From Chthoniobacter flavus (GTDB taxonomy: Bacteria; Verrucomicrobiota; Verrucomicrobiia; Chthoniobacterales; Terrimicrobiaceae): 64,000 nt of DNA. The notes beneath the pieces are model-generated. The model was not told where the DNA came from, searched no databases, and saw only the letters and a list, made by a program, of their open reading frames with translations. Where the stretch lies: positions 1 through 64,000 of the forward strand of contig CAMASH010000008.1 in assembly GCA_945860745.1 (NCBI GenBank), given 5' to 3'. This document shows positions 42,437 through 49,999 of the stretch, one piece after another. The position numbers and the translations under genes were made by a program. Numbering within the stretch: the first letter of the stretch is position 1; every line of letters starts with the position of its first letter.

Positions 42437-43282
42437 ATGAGTCCATCCCTCACTCCACTGGAAACCTATCTTTTCGACCTGCGCGGTTATCTTATTCTGC
42501 GAGGTGCGCTTTGTGCAGCCGAGTTGCGTGATCTCAACAGCACTTTGGATACGATTCCGGTGACGGAGGCCGGACAATGGCATGGCTGGGTGCACGCCCA
42601 CTCCTACGGAGGGAAGGATGGCACGAACTTCCAGCAGATCTACGAGGCGGGTTCCGCGTTTGAAAACCTGATCGACCATCCCTCATGGCTGGAGAAGGTC
42701 AAAGCTCTCGTGGGCGGCCAGGGGACTTTCGACGCCGCCCACGGGCCGCTTTTTATCGATGAAAATTTCGCGAACCTGCGTGGTCCCGGCGAAGCCATCG
42801 GTTTGCATTCCGGCGGCCACACGGGGGGCAAGCGGACCCAGTTCCGTTTTCACAACGGGGGTTTTCAATGCGGCCAGGTCAACGTGTTGATGGCCTTGAC
42901 GGACATCGGGCCCGGCGACGGGGCCACCATGGTGATCCCCGGCAGCCACAAGGCCAATTTCCCGCATCCGGATTTCGAAAAACATCGAATGAAACCCGAC
43001 GAAGTGACCTCGCTTAATGAGGTGGAGGGAGCGATCGAAGTTCACCTCCAGGCCGGGGACGCCCTGGTCTTCGTCGACGCGATTTCCCACGGCTCGGCCA
43101 AACGCATCAACCCGGGCCAGCGGCGCATCGTGGTTTATCGCTACGGTCCGTCATGGGGATTTTTTCGCCATGCCTACCGGCCTTCTCCGCAACTTCTGCA
43201 GCGGCTGTCTCCGGAGCGGAGGCGCATTATCTGGCCGCATGAGCACAAACTCATGCCTCCAAACGCCACGGGCCTCGCTTGA
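42437..43282 (+). CDS. Phytanoyl-CoA dioxygenase (PhyH) family protein with HXG in place of HXD
   Basis: The 281-residue protein has the cupin-like PhyH fold of Fe(II)/2-oxoglutarate enzymes. The first iron motif reads L-H124-S-G126, so the usual Asp of H-x-D is replaced by Gly; the second His is H218 (DAISHGSA) and a likely 2-oxoglutarate-binding Arg lies in RRIVVYRYG. In SyrB2- or WelO5-type halogenases the Asp is Ala or Gly, but H128 two positions on or a non-catalytic role are also possible. AAGGTGA lies 8 nt before the ATG. The AraC gene is divergent. Confidence 0.75.
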   Translation: MSPSLTPLETYLFDLRGYLILRGALCAAELRDLNSTLDTIPVTEAGQWHGWVHAHSYGGKDGTNFQQIYEAGSAFENLIDHPSWLEKVKALVGGQGTFDAAHGPLFIDENFANLRGPGEAIGLHSGGHTGGKRTQFRFHNGGFQCGQVNVLMALTDIGPGDGATMVIPGSHKANFPHPDFEKHRMKPDEVTSLNEVEGAIEVHLQAGDALVFVDAISHGSAKRINPGQRRIVVYRYGPSWGFFRHAYRPSPQLLQRLSPERRRIIWPHEHKLMPPNATGLA

Positions 43283-43288
43283 AAAGGG

Positions 43289-43900
43289 TCAAACCCTGAC
43301 CGGGTTCCGCCCGGAAAGAGCGCGCTGGAGGGTGAGAGGATCGGCGTGTTCGAGTCCGCCTCCGGCCGGGAGTCCGTGGGCGATGCGGGTGAGGGGGATT
43401 CCGGCGGGAGTCAGGATCTCGGCCAGATAATTGGTCGTGGCCTCGCCTTCCACATCGGCGCTCAGAGCAAGGATGATTTCGCGTGGCTGCTCAATCTTGA
43501 TCCGGGCTAGCAGTTCGCCGATGCGGAGCTGTTCCGGGCCGACGTGATCGAGCGGGGCGAGGCGTCCGCCGAGAACATGGTAGCGTCCGTGGAAAAAGGC
43601 CGTTCGTTCCAGAGGCAGAATGTCGGTGGCCTGTTCGACCACGCAGATTTCCCCGCCGGCGCGGGTTTCATCGCGACAGATTTCGCAAAATTCCTCCGTG
43701 CAAAAGAATCCGCAGGTTTGACACGAACGCAGGTTTTCCGCCGCGTGACGCAGGGCTTGTGCGAGATCGAGTGGTCTGGCGTCCTTGGCGGAGGCCAGCC
43801 AGAGGGCGATGCGCTCAGCGCTGCGCGGACCGACGCCCGGCAGACGCCGCAGCTCCCGCACGAGATCGTGGAAGGGTTCGGGATAGTCGGCGGGCTTCAA
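43289..43900 (-). CDS. recR: Recombination protein RecR
   Basis: RecR acts with RecO and RecF in loading RecA on gapped DNA. The 203 residues include the N-terminal helix-hairpin-helix LPGVGPRSAERIALW, a C4 zinc finger CQTCGFFCTEEFCEIC and a Toprim domain (ICVVEQATDILPLE, ILALSADVEGEATT). The end LQRALSGRNPV is family-typical. It is convergent with the PhyH gene by 6 bp. Confidence 0.96.
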   Translation of the reverse strand: MKPADYPEPFHDLVRELRRLPGVGPRSAERIALWLASAKDARPLDLAQALRHAAENLRSCQTCGFFCTEEFCEICRDETRAGGEICVVEQATDILPLERTAFFHGRYHVLGGRLAPLDHVGPEQLRIGELLARIKIEQPREIILALSADVEGEATTNYLAEILTPAGIPLTRIAHGLPAGGGLEHADPLTLQRALSGRNPVRV

Positions 43901-43924
43901 TGGGGAATTGCGGAAGTCGACTCA

Positions 43925-44008
43925 TGTCGCCACGGCACTCCATTGCCGTGAGGACGAGCGGGGGGGAGTGGCTCTGCTCTCACGCCCCAGGGGACCGGGG
44001 CGACTACA
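43925..44008. repeat. Inverted repeat between RecR and cyclase-like genes
   Basis: GTCGCC (43926-43931) faces GGCGAC (43999-44004), and an inner hairpin pairs CACGGCA with TGCCGTG (43931-43950). This is probably two adjacent palindromic elements; no gene lies here. Confidence 0.5.
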
Positions 44009-44030
44009 GCGAAAGAGTGCATGGGGCGGC

Positions 44031-45299
44031 TCAGCCGTGGGTGAAGAGCGCCATCTCATCCTTGGTGGCATCCTCCTCACCGCGGCGGCTGCGTTCGACG
44101 CGCTGGATATAAAAGTCCAGCGCCGTGTCGGGGATGCCGGTGATGCGGGATTTGGTGAATTCCTGGATGGCTTTCTCCCATTGTTTCTCGCGGTAGTAGA
44201 GGACTCCGCGCCAGAAGTGATCCCGGCTGCGTTCGCGTTCCGGGGAGAGTCCGTGCTTGGGAGCGAGGATCTCGTAGAGTTCGATGCGGCGGCGTTCGCC
44301 CATGGCTTTGAGCACCTCGATGGGGCGGGCTTCGAAGGTCTCCGCTGCTTGCTCGAAGGTTTCCGGACCCACCAGGATGCGGCAGCCGTAAGTCGGGCAG
44401 GCGGCGCACAGCCGCCGGGCGAATTCCACCGCGGGGCCCGCCACGCTGAAACTGGTCAGACGGGTTCCGCCATAAGCGGCGGCAATCATTTCCCCGGAAT
44501 TAATGCCGATGCGGAAATCAAAACGCCGCTGCCACTTCGCGTCGCACTCGCGGTTCAGATTATCCAGCCGGATCATCAGATCCAGGGCGGCGCGGCAGGC
44601 GCGTGAGGCGTGTTTTTCATCGGTCAGGGGCGCGCCAAAGACCACGCGCAAACTTTCGCCCGTGCATTCATCCAGAAATCCGCCGCCTTCGACCAGATAG
44701 TCCGAGGCGGTTTGGAGGTAGAGATTGGTCATGGCCGCGTAGTTCTCCGGGGTGAGCAATTCCATGAGTTCCTTTTGATTCTGCACTTCGCAGACAATCA
44801 CGGAACCCTCCTGCCGCTCGCCGGGAAATTCCACCGGGGCATTGGAGTTGACCAGTTGGTTGAAGACATTGCGGGAGATCCTCTGACCGAAGAGCTGCTC
44901 CATCACCTTCTTGCGCGAGCCGCTGCCGCTTTGTCCGTAGGCCAGCCCGATGAGGAAGCTCACCAGAATGGCAAACGCTCCCGGGAACGGGGAATAGAAG
45001 ACATTGTAAAGCCCCAGAACGGCCGAACCGCTGATCAGCAGCAGGATGGCGGCGAAGGCCACAACGGCCTTGAGAATCGGGCGGGTGATGTCCACCGTAG
45101 TCCAGGCGGCGGCAAAGGCCAGCAGTGCGATAATCAGGATCTGCGCCCCCGCGGGCACGCGGAGGGGGTTGGTCATCTTGTAGATCGTTTCGCGCAAAAC
45201 CATGTCCGGCGTGGTGGAAATCCAGCCCGCGGCAAAAAGAACGATGACGATCCCGGCGCAGATTGTGCCGATGAGGATGGTGGCCTTGAGATATCTCAT
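44031..45299 (-). CDS. Membrane protein with degenerate class III nucleotidyl cyclase domain
   Basis: The 422-residue protein has four to five hydrophobic helices (about 7-125), a short RKKVMEQLFGQRISRNVF linker, then a class III cyclase-like domain (about 165-335) and a C-terminal helical tail. The catalytic pattern is altered. The first metal Asp is Glu (VCE171V) and the second is Glu (TGE215S). The purine-binding Lys position is E211, and the transition-state Asn position is E292 (GPAVEFARRL), while R296 remains. The canonical pattern for making cAMP or cGMP is therefore absent, so the domain may be a sensor or binding module. It lies downstream of clpX. Confidence 0.75.
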   Translation of the reverse strand: MRYLKATILIGTICAGIVIVLFAAGWISTTPDMVLRETIYKMTNPLRVPAGAQILIIALLAFAAAWTTVDITRPILKAVVAFAAILLLISGSAVLGLYNVFYSPFPGAFAILVSFLIGLAYGQSGSGSRKKVMEQLFGQRISRNVFNQLVNSNAPVEFPGERQEGSVIVCEVQNQKELMELLTPENYAAMTNLYLQTASDYLVEGGGFLDECTGESLRVVFGAPLTDEKHASRACRAALDLMIRLDNLNRECDAKWQRRFDFRIGINSGEMIAAAYGGTRLTSFSVAGPAVEFARRLCAACPTYGCRILVGPETFEQAAETFEARPIEVLKAMGERRRIELYEILAPKHGLSPERERSRDHFWRGVLYYREKQWEKAIQEFTKSRITGIPDTALDFYIQRVERSRRGEEDATKDEMALFTHG

Positions 45300-45308
45300 G
45301 GAAATGGC

Positions 45309-45423
45309 GAATGAGGAATGACGAACGACGAAGGAATACCAGATGCCAGCGAAAATCGAAGCTCTCTTTGAGGGAATCTCATGAGGAAGGGTTGTTGCTT
45401 TCGGGTTTCGTCATTCCTCATTC
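45309..45423. repeat. Inverted repeat at the end of clpX-like gene
   Basis: GAATGAGGAATGACGAA (45309-45325) and its exact reverse complement (45407-45423) are 17-bp arms. The right arm covers the last three codons and stop of the ClpX-like gene. It lies between this gene and the cyclase-like gene and could halt or reduce transcription into the latter. Confidence 0.75.
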
Positions 45424-46973
45424 TTCCGGTAGGAAGCCACCACCCACTCGCTCAGGACGCCGTCCGGGTCATCCACCGCGCGGGGGGGCAGGGAAAAGTC
45501 GATGCGGCCGCTGTTGCGTTTGATGAGGGTGAGGCCGAACTGATAGTCCTTGAAGGCCCGTTCGCAAAATTCGCGCACGCCGAGATTTTCCGCTTCGGAC
45601 CGGGTCAGGATGCGTTCCACCGCCTGCTCCTCGAAGGTGATGTCGACTCCGTGCTCGGCGGAGAAGCGCTCGGCAAACTCGGCCACGATGGCGCGCTGGG
45701 CCTTCTCCCTCTCGGCATGTCCGGCCCGCAGCAGTTCGGCCAGGGTCTCGGCCGGCCGGGCGATCAGGTCGGGCGTGACGGTGAACGACGCGACGCCGGA
45801 GCCCGGCAGTTCGAATTTGAAATCGCGGAAAATCTGCTCGCAGGTGGTGAGCAGGCCGCGGGCGCCGGTGTGTTCCTCCGCCGCGCGGGCGGCGATTTCG
45901 CGCAGGGCGTCATCCTCAAAAAAGACCTCCACTCCATAGGCGCGGAAAGCGCGCTCGTATTGGCGGATGATGCTGCCCTCGGAGCGTTTGAGGATTTCAT
46001 ACAAGTCTTCCTTCTTCAGCGGATCACAGACCACGCGCACGGGGAGGCGGCCGATGAATTCGGGCTCCAGGCCGTAATCGACAAAATCGCGGGTTTCCGC
46101 CCGCCGCAGAAGGGCCGAGCCTTCCAGCACCTCGGGTGGCTCCGCGCCAAAGCCGATCTGGGCCTGGCGGATCCGCTTGGCGATGCGGGCTTCGAGTTTG
46201 TCGAAGGCGCCGGAGACGATGAAGAGAATGTGGCGGGTGTTGAGCGACTCGCGGGTGACGCGGCCCTTTTTTTGAAACTCCATCGCGGCCTGGAGCTGGG
46301 ACTGCAGGTCGTTGGCGCTGCGGAGGGGCACGTCGGTTTCCTCCATCAGCTTGAGCAGGGTGGTTTGGACGCCGCGCCCGCTGACGTCGCGCCCGGGCGT
46401 TTCGCCCGAGCTGGCGATTTTGTCGATTTCGTCGATATAGATGATGCCGTATTGGGCGAGATTGATGTCGCCGTCGGCCTTTTGGACGAGTTCGCGCACC
46501 AGATCCTCGACGTCCCCGCCGACGTAACCGGTCTCGCTGAACTTGGTCGCATCGGCCTTGACGAAGGGCACGCCGATGAGTTCGGCGATATGCTTGACCA
46601 GGTAGGTTTTTCCCACGCCGGTCGGGCCGATGAGGATGACATTCTGTTTCGCGTACTCGATGCGGAGGGATTCCTCCGGGGAAAGCGTGGCCGCGAATTG
46701 GGCGTGATGATAATGGTCACAGACCGCGATGCTCAAAACTTTCTTGGCGTCGTCCTGCTTGATGACAAAGCGGTCGAGGTGGCGCTTGATTTCGCGCGGG
46801 GCGAATGGGAATTCAAAGACCGGGTGAGCCTTCTGCGGTTCGGTGGCCACCTCGCCGGTTTCCACCGTCCCGGGCTGGGCGGGCGGCGGCGCGGACTGAC
46901 CAAAGCTGGTGCGGAGAAATTCCTGCAGGCGTTGATTCAGTTGCTCCGGAGTGGGCAGATTGGGATCGCTCAT
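45411..46973 (-). CDS. clpX: ClpX-like AAA+ ATPase, no N-terminal zinc-binding domain, extended C-terminus
   Basis: The 520-residue protein is a ClpX/HslU-type unfoldase. It has Walker A GPTGVGKT (116-123), pore-type loop GYVGGDVEDLV, Walker B IIYIDEIDKIA, and the ClpX landmarks PEFIGRLPV and IGFG (in RQAQIGFGAE, the ClpP-docking loop). The N-terminal four-cysteine zinc domain of standard ClpX is missing, replaced by a Pro/Gln-rich stretch, and the C-terminus is about 80 residues longer than usual. It could be an alternative ClpX partner of ClpP; no clpP gene is visible in the window. Confidence 0.82.
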   Translation of the reverse strand: MSDPNLPTPEQLNQRLQEFLRTSFGQSAPPPAQPGTVETGEVATEPQKAHPVFEFPFAPREIKRHLDRFVIKQDDAKKVLSIAVCDHYHHAQFAATLSPEESLRIEYAKQNVILIGPTGVGKTYLVKHIAELIGVPFVKADATKFSETGYVGGDVEDLVRELVQKADGDINLAQYGIIYIDEIDKIASSGETPGRDVSGRGVQTTLLKLMEETDVPLRSANDLQSQLQAAMEFQKKGRVTRESLNTRHILFIVSGAFDKLEARIAKRIRQAQIGFGAEPPEVLEGSALLRRAETRDFVDYGLEPEFIGRLPVRVVCDPLKKEDLYEILKRSEGSIIRQYERAFRAYGVEVFFEDDALREIAARAAEEHTGARGLLTTCEQIFRDFKFELPGSGVASFTVTPDLIARPAETLAELLRAGHAEREKAQRAIVAEFAERFSAEHGVDITFEEQAVERILTRSEAENLGVREFCERAFKDYQFGLTLIKRNSGRIDFSLPPRAVDDPDGVLSEWVVASYRKNEE

Positions 46974-47022
46974 GCGCGTACGTTATCCTCCAGGGCGGAC
47001 TGGCCCGCAAGCGCGTGATTCA

Positions 47023-48987
47023 TCAGGGCTTGGCGCCCTTGGCGATCAGCAGCTTTTCAATGGCGTCCAACCGGTCGGTCACGCGGCTGCCGGATTGCAC
47101 GCTGGCGCGGGCCAGTCGGACTTTTTCGAGAAGTGTCTGCGCCGAGGCGGCATCCCCGACCCTGGTCAGCTCACTCTCAAGGGGATTGAGTTTGTTGAAG
47201 TCCTCCAGATAGACGGCCGCGAGGGGTTTGTATTTCAAGATCCACTCATTAGGTTCCTGCACTCTGGACCGCGAAAATGCCTGGAGGATGGGTCCGGCCT
47301 CCTGAAGGAGCCCCGCCTCCCAATCGTGCAGCGCGAAACAAAGCAGGCCGAAGGCCTCCGGGTTTTGATTGGAGTACAAGTTGGTGATGGATGCGGGAAT
47401 CGGCGCGGCGGGTTTGGAAAGCGTCTTCGAGGCCTGGACGAAAAAGTTGGCCTCGACGCTGTCCGCCTCCGCGGTGGAGTAGAGATCCTCCCGGGCGATG
47501 CTCTCGAAAAGGGAGGCCGCCTTCTCGCTGTCGCCGGCCAGCAGGGTCGCCAGGGCTTCGTTCATCCAGATCCAGTTTTTCATCGGCTGGGCCGTGCCGG
47601 GCAAGGCGGCGAGTCGTGCGAATTCGGCCCGGGCCTCATCAAACTGACGGCCGGCCAGCAACTGGACGCCCTGATCGAACATGTCCTTCAATTCCGTCGC
47701 GCTGTAGGTGGCCGCGGCGACCGGCTTGTCCCTGCCATCCGGGCCGAAAATTTTATCCCGGAAGGCGTAAACCATGCCGCCGCAGGTCAGAATGGCGAGG
47801 AGCAATCCCAGGCTCAAGAACGCCGTGAGGTTCTTCGAAGATTGTGTCTCCATCACCACGCGCTCCTTGGGTTTGTGGGGCTTTTGCGCCCGCTCCAGCA
47901 ATTTGTGCCGCGCGTAGGAGAGATGTTCGATGAGTTCGTGGTAGGAGTTGTACCGCTCGTCCGGATTCTTCGCCAGCATGCGGTTGATCACATAGGCGGT
48001 CTCGCTGGAAACATCGGGGGCGAAGGCTTGCAGGCTCACCGGCAAACTTTTGAGTTGTTTCAACGCCACCATGGAAGCGGTCTCCGCCTCGTACGGCGGA
48101 CGGCCCGACAGCGCATGAAACAACGTGCCGCCGAGACTGTAGATATCGCTGCGGAAATCCTCCGGCAGATTGTCGAGTTTCTCCGGCGCGATGTAGTAGG
48201 GGGTGCCCCAGATTTCGCCGGTCTTCGAGGCGGCCTCATCCATCACGATGGCCAGACCGAAGTCCACCAGTTTGGCCGAATGGGAGTCGGCGAAAAGGAT
48301 GTTGCCCGGTTTGATGTCACGGTGAATGAGTCCGTGTTCCAGCGCGGCTTCCAGTCCTTGCGCGATCTGAATCCCCACCTCCAGCATCTGGGCCTCGCCC
48401 ACGCGGCGCTGCAGCGTCATGAGATGATCGAGCGTTCCCTTGCCGACCAGTTCCATCGCGAGGTAAAACTGTCCGTGATCCTCTCCGAACAAAAACACCT
48501 TGACCACATGGGGGTGGTTGATCGAGGCGGTGATGCGGGCTTCCTCCGCCAGCTTGGCTTTTTCGTCTTCGTTGGCGCTGAGTTCCTTTTTAAGAATTTT
48601 CAGCGCCACATTGCGGTTCAGATTGCAATCCACCGCCTTGAAGACCGAGCCCATGCCCCCTTCGCCCAGGAGTTCGATCAGGCGGTAGTTGTTGAACTGT
48701 TTGCGGGCGCGCAAGTTCTGACCACAGCTCGGACAAAAAATCTGCGCGAAGGGCGCCTGCTGCGTCACATCCATCAGCGTGCCGCAGGCGGGACAGGCTT
48801 CCAGCAACTGGCCGCCGAATCCGGCTTTTTCCGCCCGCTCCTCCGAAACCGGAATGGTTTCCAGCGGTTCGGCGGGCGGCTCCGCTTCCGGGCCGGGGAC
48901 ATTCTCTTCCGGGCCGACCGCGGTGCCTTCCGCTGCCGACCCTTCAGCCTCTGGTTCGGGCTGATCGGAAGTTTTCTCTGTTAACAT
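47023..48987 (-). CDS. Membrane serine/threonine protein kinase with zinc ribbon and TPR-like tail
   Basis: The 654 residues have an acidic N-terminal stretch, a four-cysteine zinc ribbon (C65, C68, C85, C88) and a kinase domain from about 101. Landmarks are LGEGGMGSVFKAVD, K130 in VALKIL, HRDIKPGNIL, DFGLA and APEKL. One membrane helix follows at about 388-410 (AFLSLGLLLAILTCGGMVYA), then an extracytoplasmic helical tail resembling tetratricopeptide repeats. The type resembles PknB-like kinases of Planctomycetota/Verrucomicrobiota. Targets and ligands are unknown. It is followed after 49 bp by the clpX-like gene on the same strand. Confidence 0.87.
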   Translation of the reverse strand: MLTEKTSDQPEPEAEGSAAEGTAVGPEENVPGPEAEPPAEPLETIPVSEERAEKAGFGGQLLEACPACGTLMDVTQQAPFAQIFCPSCGQNLRARKQFNNYRLIELLGEGGMGSVFKAVDCNLNRNVALKILKKELSANEDEKAKLAEEARITASINHPHVVKVFLFGEDHGQFYLAMELVGKGTLDHLMTLQRRVGEAQMLEVGIQIAQGLEAALEHGLIHRDIKPGNILFADSHSAKLVDFGLAIVMDEAASKTGEIWGTPYYIAPEKLDNLPEDFRSDIYSLGGTLFHALSGRPPYEAETASMVALKQLKSLPVSLQAFAPDVSSETAYVINRMLAKNPDERYNSYHELIEHLSYARHKLLERAQKPHKPKERVVMETQSSKNLTAFLSLGLLLAILTCGGMVYAFRDKIFGPDGRDKPVAAATYSATELKDMFDQGVQLLAGRQFDEARAEFARLAALPGTAQPMKNWIWMNEALATLLAGDSEKAASLFESIAREDLYSTAEADSVEANFFVQASKTLSKPAAPIPASITNLYSNQNPEAFGLLCFALHDWEAGLLQEAGPILQAFSRSRVQEPNEWILKYKPLAAVYLEDFNKLNPLESELTRVGDAASAQTLLEKVRLARASVQSGSRVTDRLDAIEKLLIAKGAKP

Positions 48988-49062
48988 TGATCCAAGGGGT
49001 GGATGTCTTGTTGTGAATAACTAACGTCCTGATGCTTCTTTCGCAAAGAAATTCGATTCTGT

Positions 49063-49953
49063 ATGCCTGCTGAGCAAATCTTTCATGTGCTGACCATGGA
49101 GGCCGGACTGCGTTTCGACCTCTTCCTGGCCGGGCGGCTGCCGGGCCTTTCCCGTTCGCGCATCCAGGCCATCATTCGCGACGGTGCGGCTCTGCGCAAT
49201 GGCACCCCGGCCCGTTCCTCGGAGACCGTCCGCGACGGTGACGTCATCACCTGGCGCGAGCCCGACGCGATTCCCTGCGACAGTGCCACGGCGGAGGACA
49301 TCCCGCTCGACATCCTTTTCGAGGACGAACATCTCCTCGTCCTCAACAAGCCCGCCGGCATGGTCGTTCATCCCGGCGCGGGCAACGCCCACGGCACCCT
49401 TGTGTCCGCCCTGCTCCATCATTGCAAAAACCTCTCCGGCATCGGCGGAGTCGAGCGTCCCGGCATCGTGCACCGTCTCGACAAAGAAACCAGCGGCTGT
49501 CTGGTCGTGGCCAAAAGCGATCCCATCCATCGCGACCTCTCGGCCCAGTTCGCCGGACGCGAAGTCCAGAAAACCTACCTCGCCCTCATCGGCAGCCAGC
49601 CCCGCCAGCGCAGCGGCATCGTCGATGCGCCGATTGACCGTCACCCCGTCCACCGCCAGAAAATGCGGGTCTGCTCACCGGGCCGCGGCCGCGATGCCGT
49701 GACCGAATACCGCATCCTTGCGACGAAGGACGGCATCAGCCTCATCGAATGCCGCCCCCGCACCGGCCGCACCCACCAGATCCGCGTTCACCTGCAGCAT
49801 CTCGGCTGCCCCGTCCTCGGCGACCAGCTCTACGGACGCCGCGTCGGTTACACCCGGCACATGCTCCACGCCTGGAAACTGGAATTCCGCCACCCGCACG
49901 ATTCCCGCCCGCTCGCCTTCGAGGCCAAACCCCCGGCGGAATTTGCGATTTAG
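49063..49953 (+). CDS. RluA/RluD family pseudouridine synthase
   Basis: The 296-residue enzyme has an N-terminal S4 RNA-binding domain (about 12-70, FDLFLAGRLPGLSRSRIQ) and a pseudouridine synthase domain with the catalytic Asp D140 in HRLDKETSG. CRPRTGRTHQIRVHLQHLG and a C-terminal HAWKLEFRHP are typical. It isomerises uridines in 23S rRNA, probably at positions 1911, 1915 and 1917 if it is RluD; the exact target cannot be told from sequence. Confidence 0.93.
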   Translation: MPAEQIFHVLTMEAGLRFDLFLAGRLPGLSRSRIQAIIRDGAALRNGTPARSSETVRDGDVITWREPDAIPCDSATAEDIPLDILFEDEHLLVLNKPAGMVVHPGAGNAHGTLVSALLHHCKNLSGIGGVERPGIVHRLDKETSGCLVVAKSDPIHRDLSAQFAGREVQKTYLALIGSQPRQRSGIVDAPIDRHPVHRQKMRVCSPGRGRDAVTEYRILATKDGISLIECRPRTGRTHQIRVHLQHLGCPVLGDQLYGRRVGYTRHMLHAWKLEFRHPHDSRPLAFEAKPPAEFAI

Positions 49954-49999
49954 GATTTCCGATTTCCGATTTTCGGGCCAGATTCCCCCCTTCCTCGCC

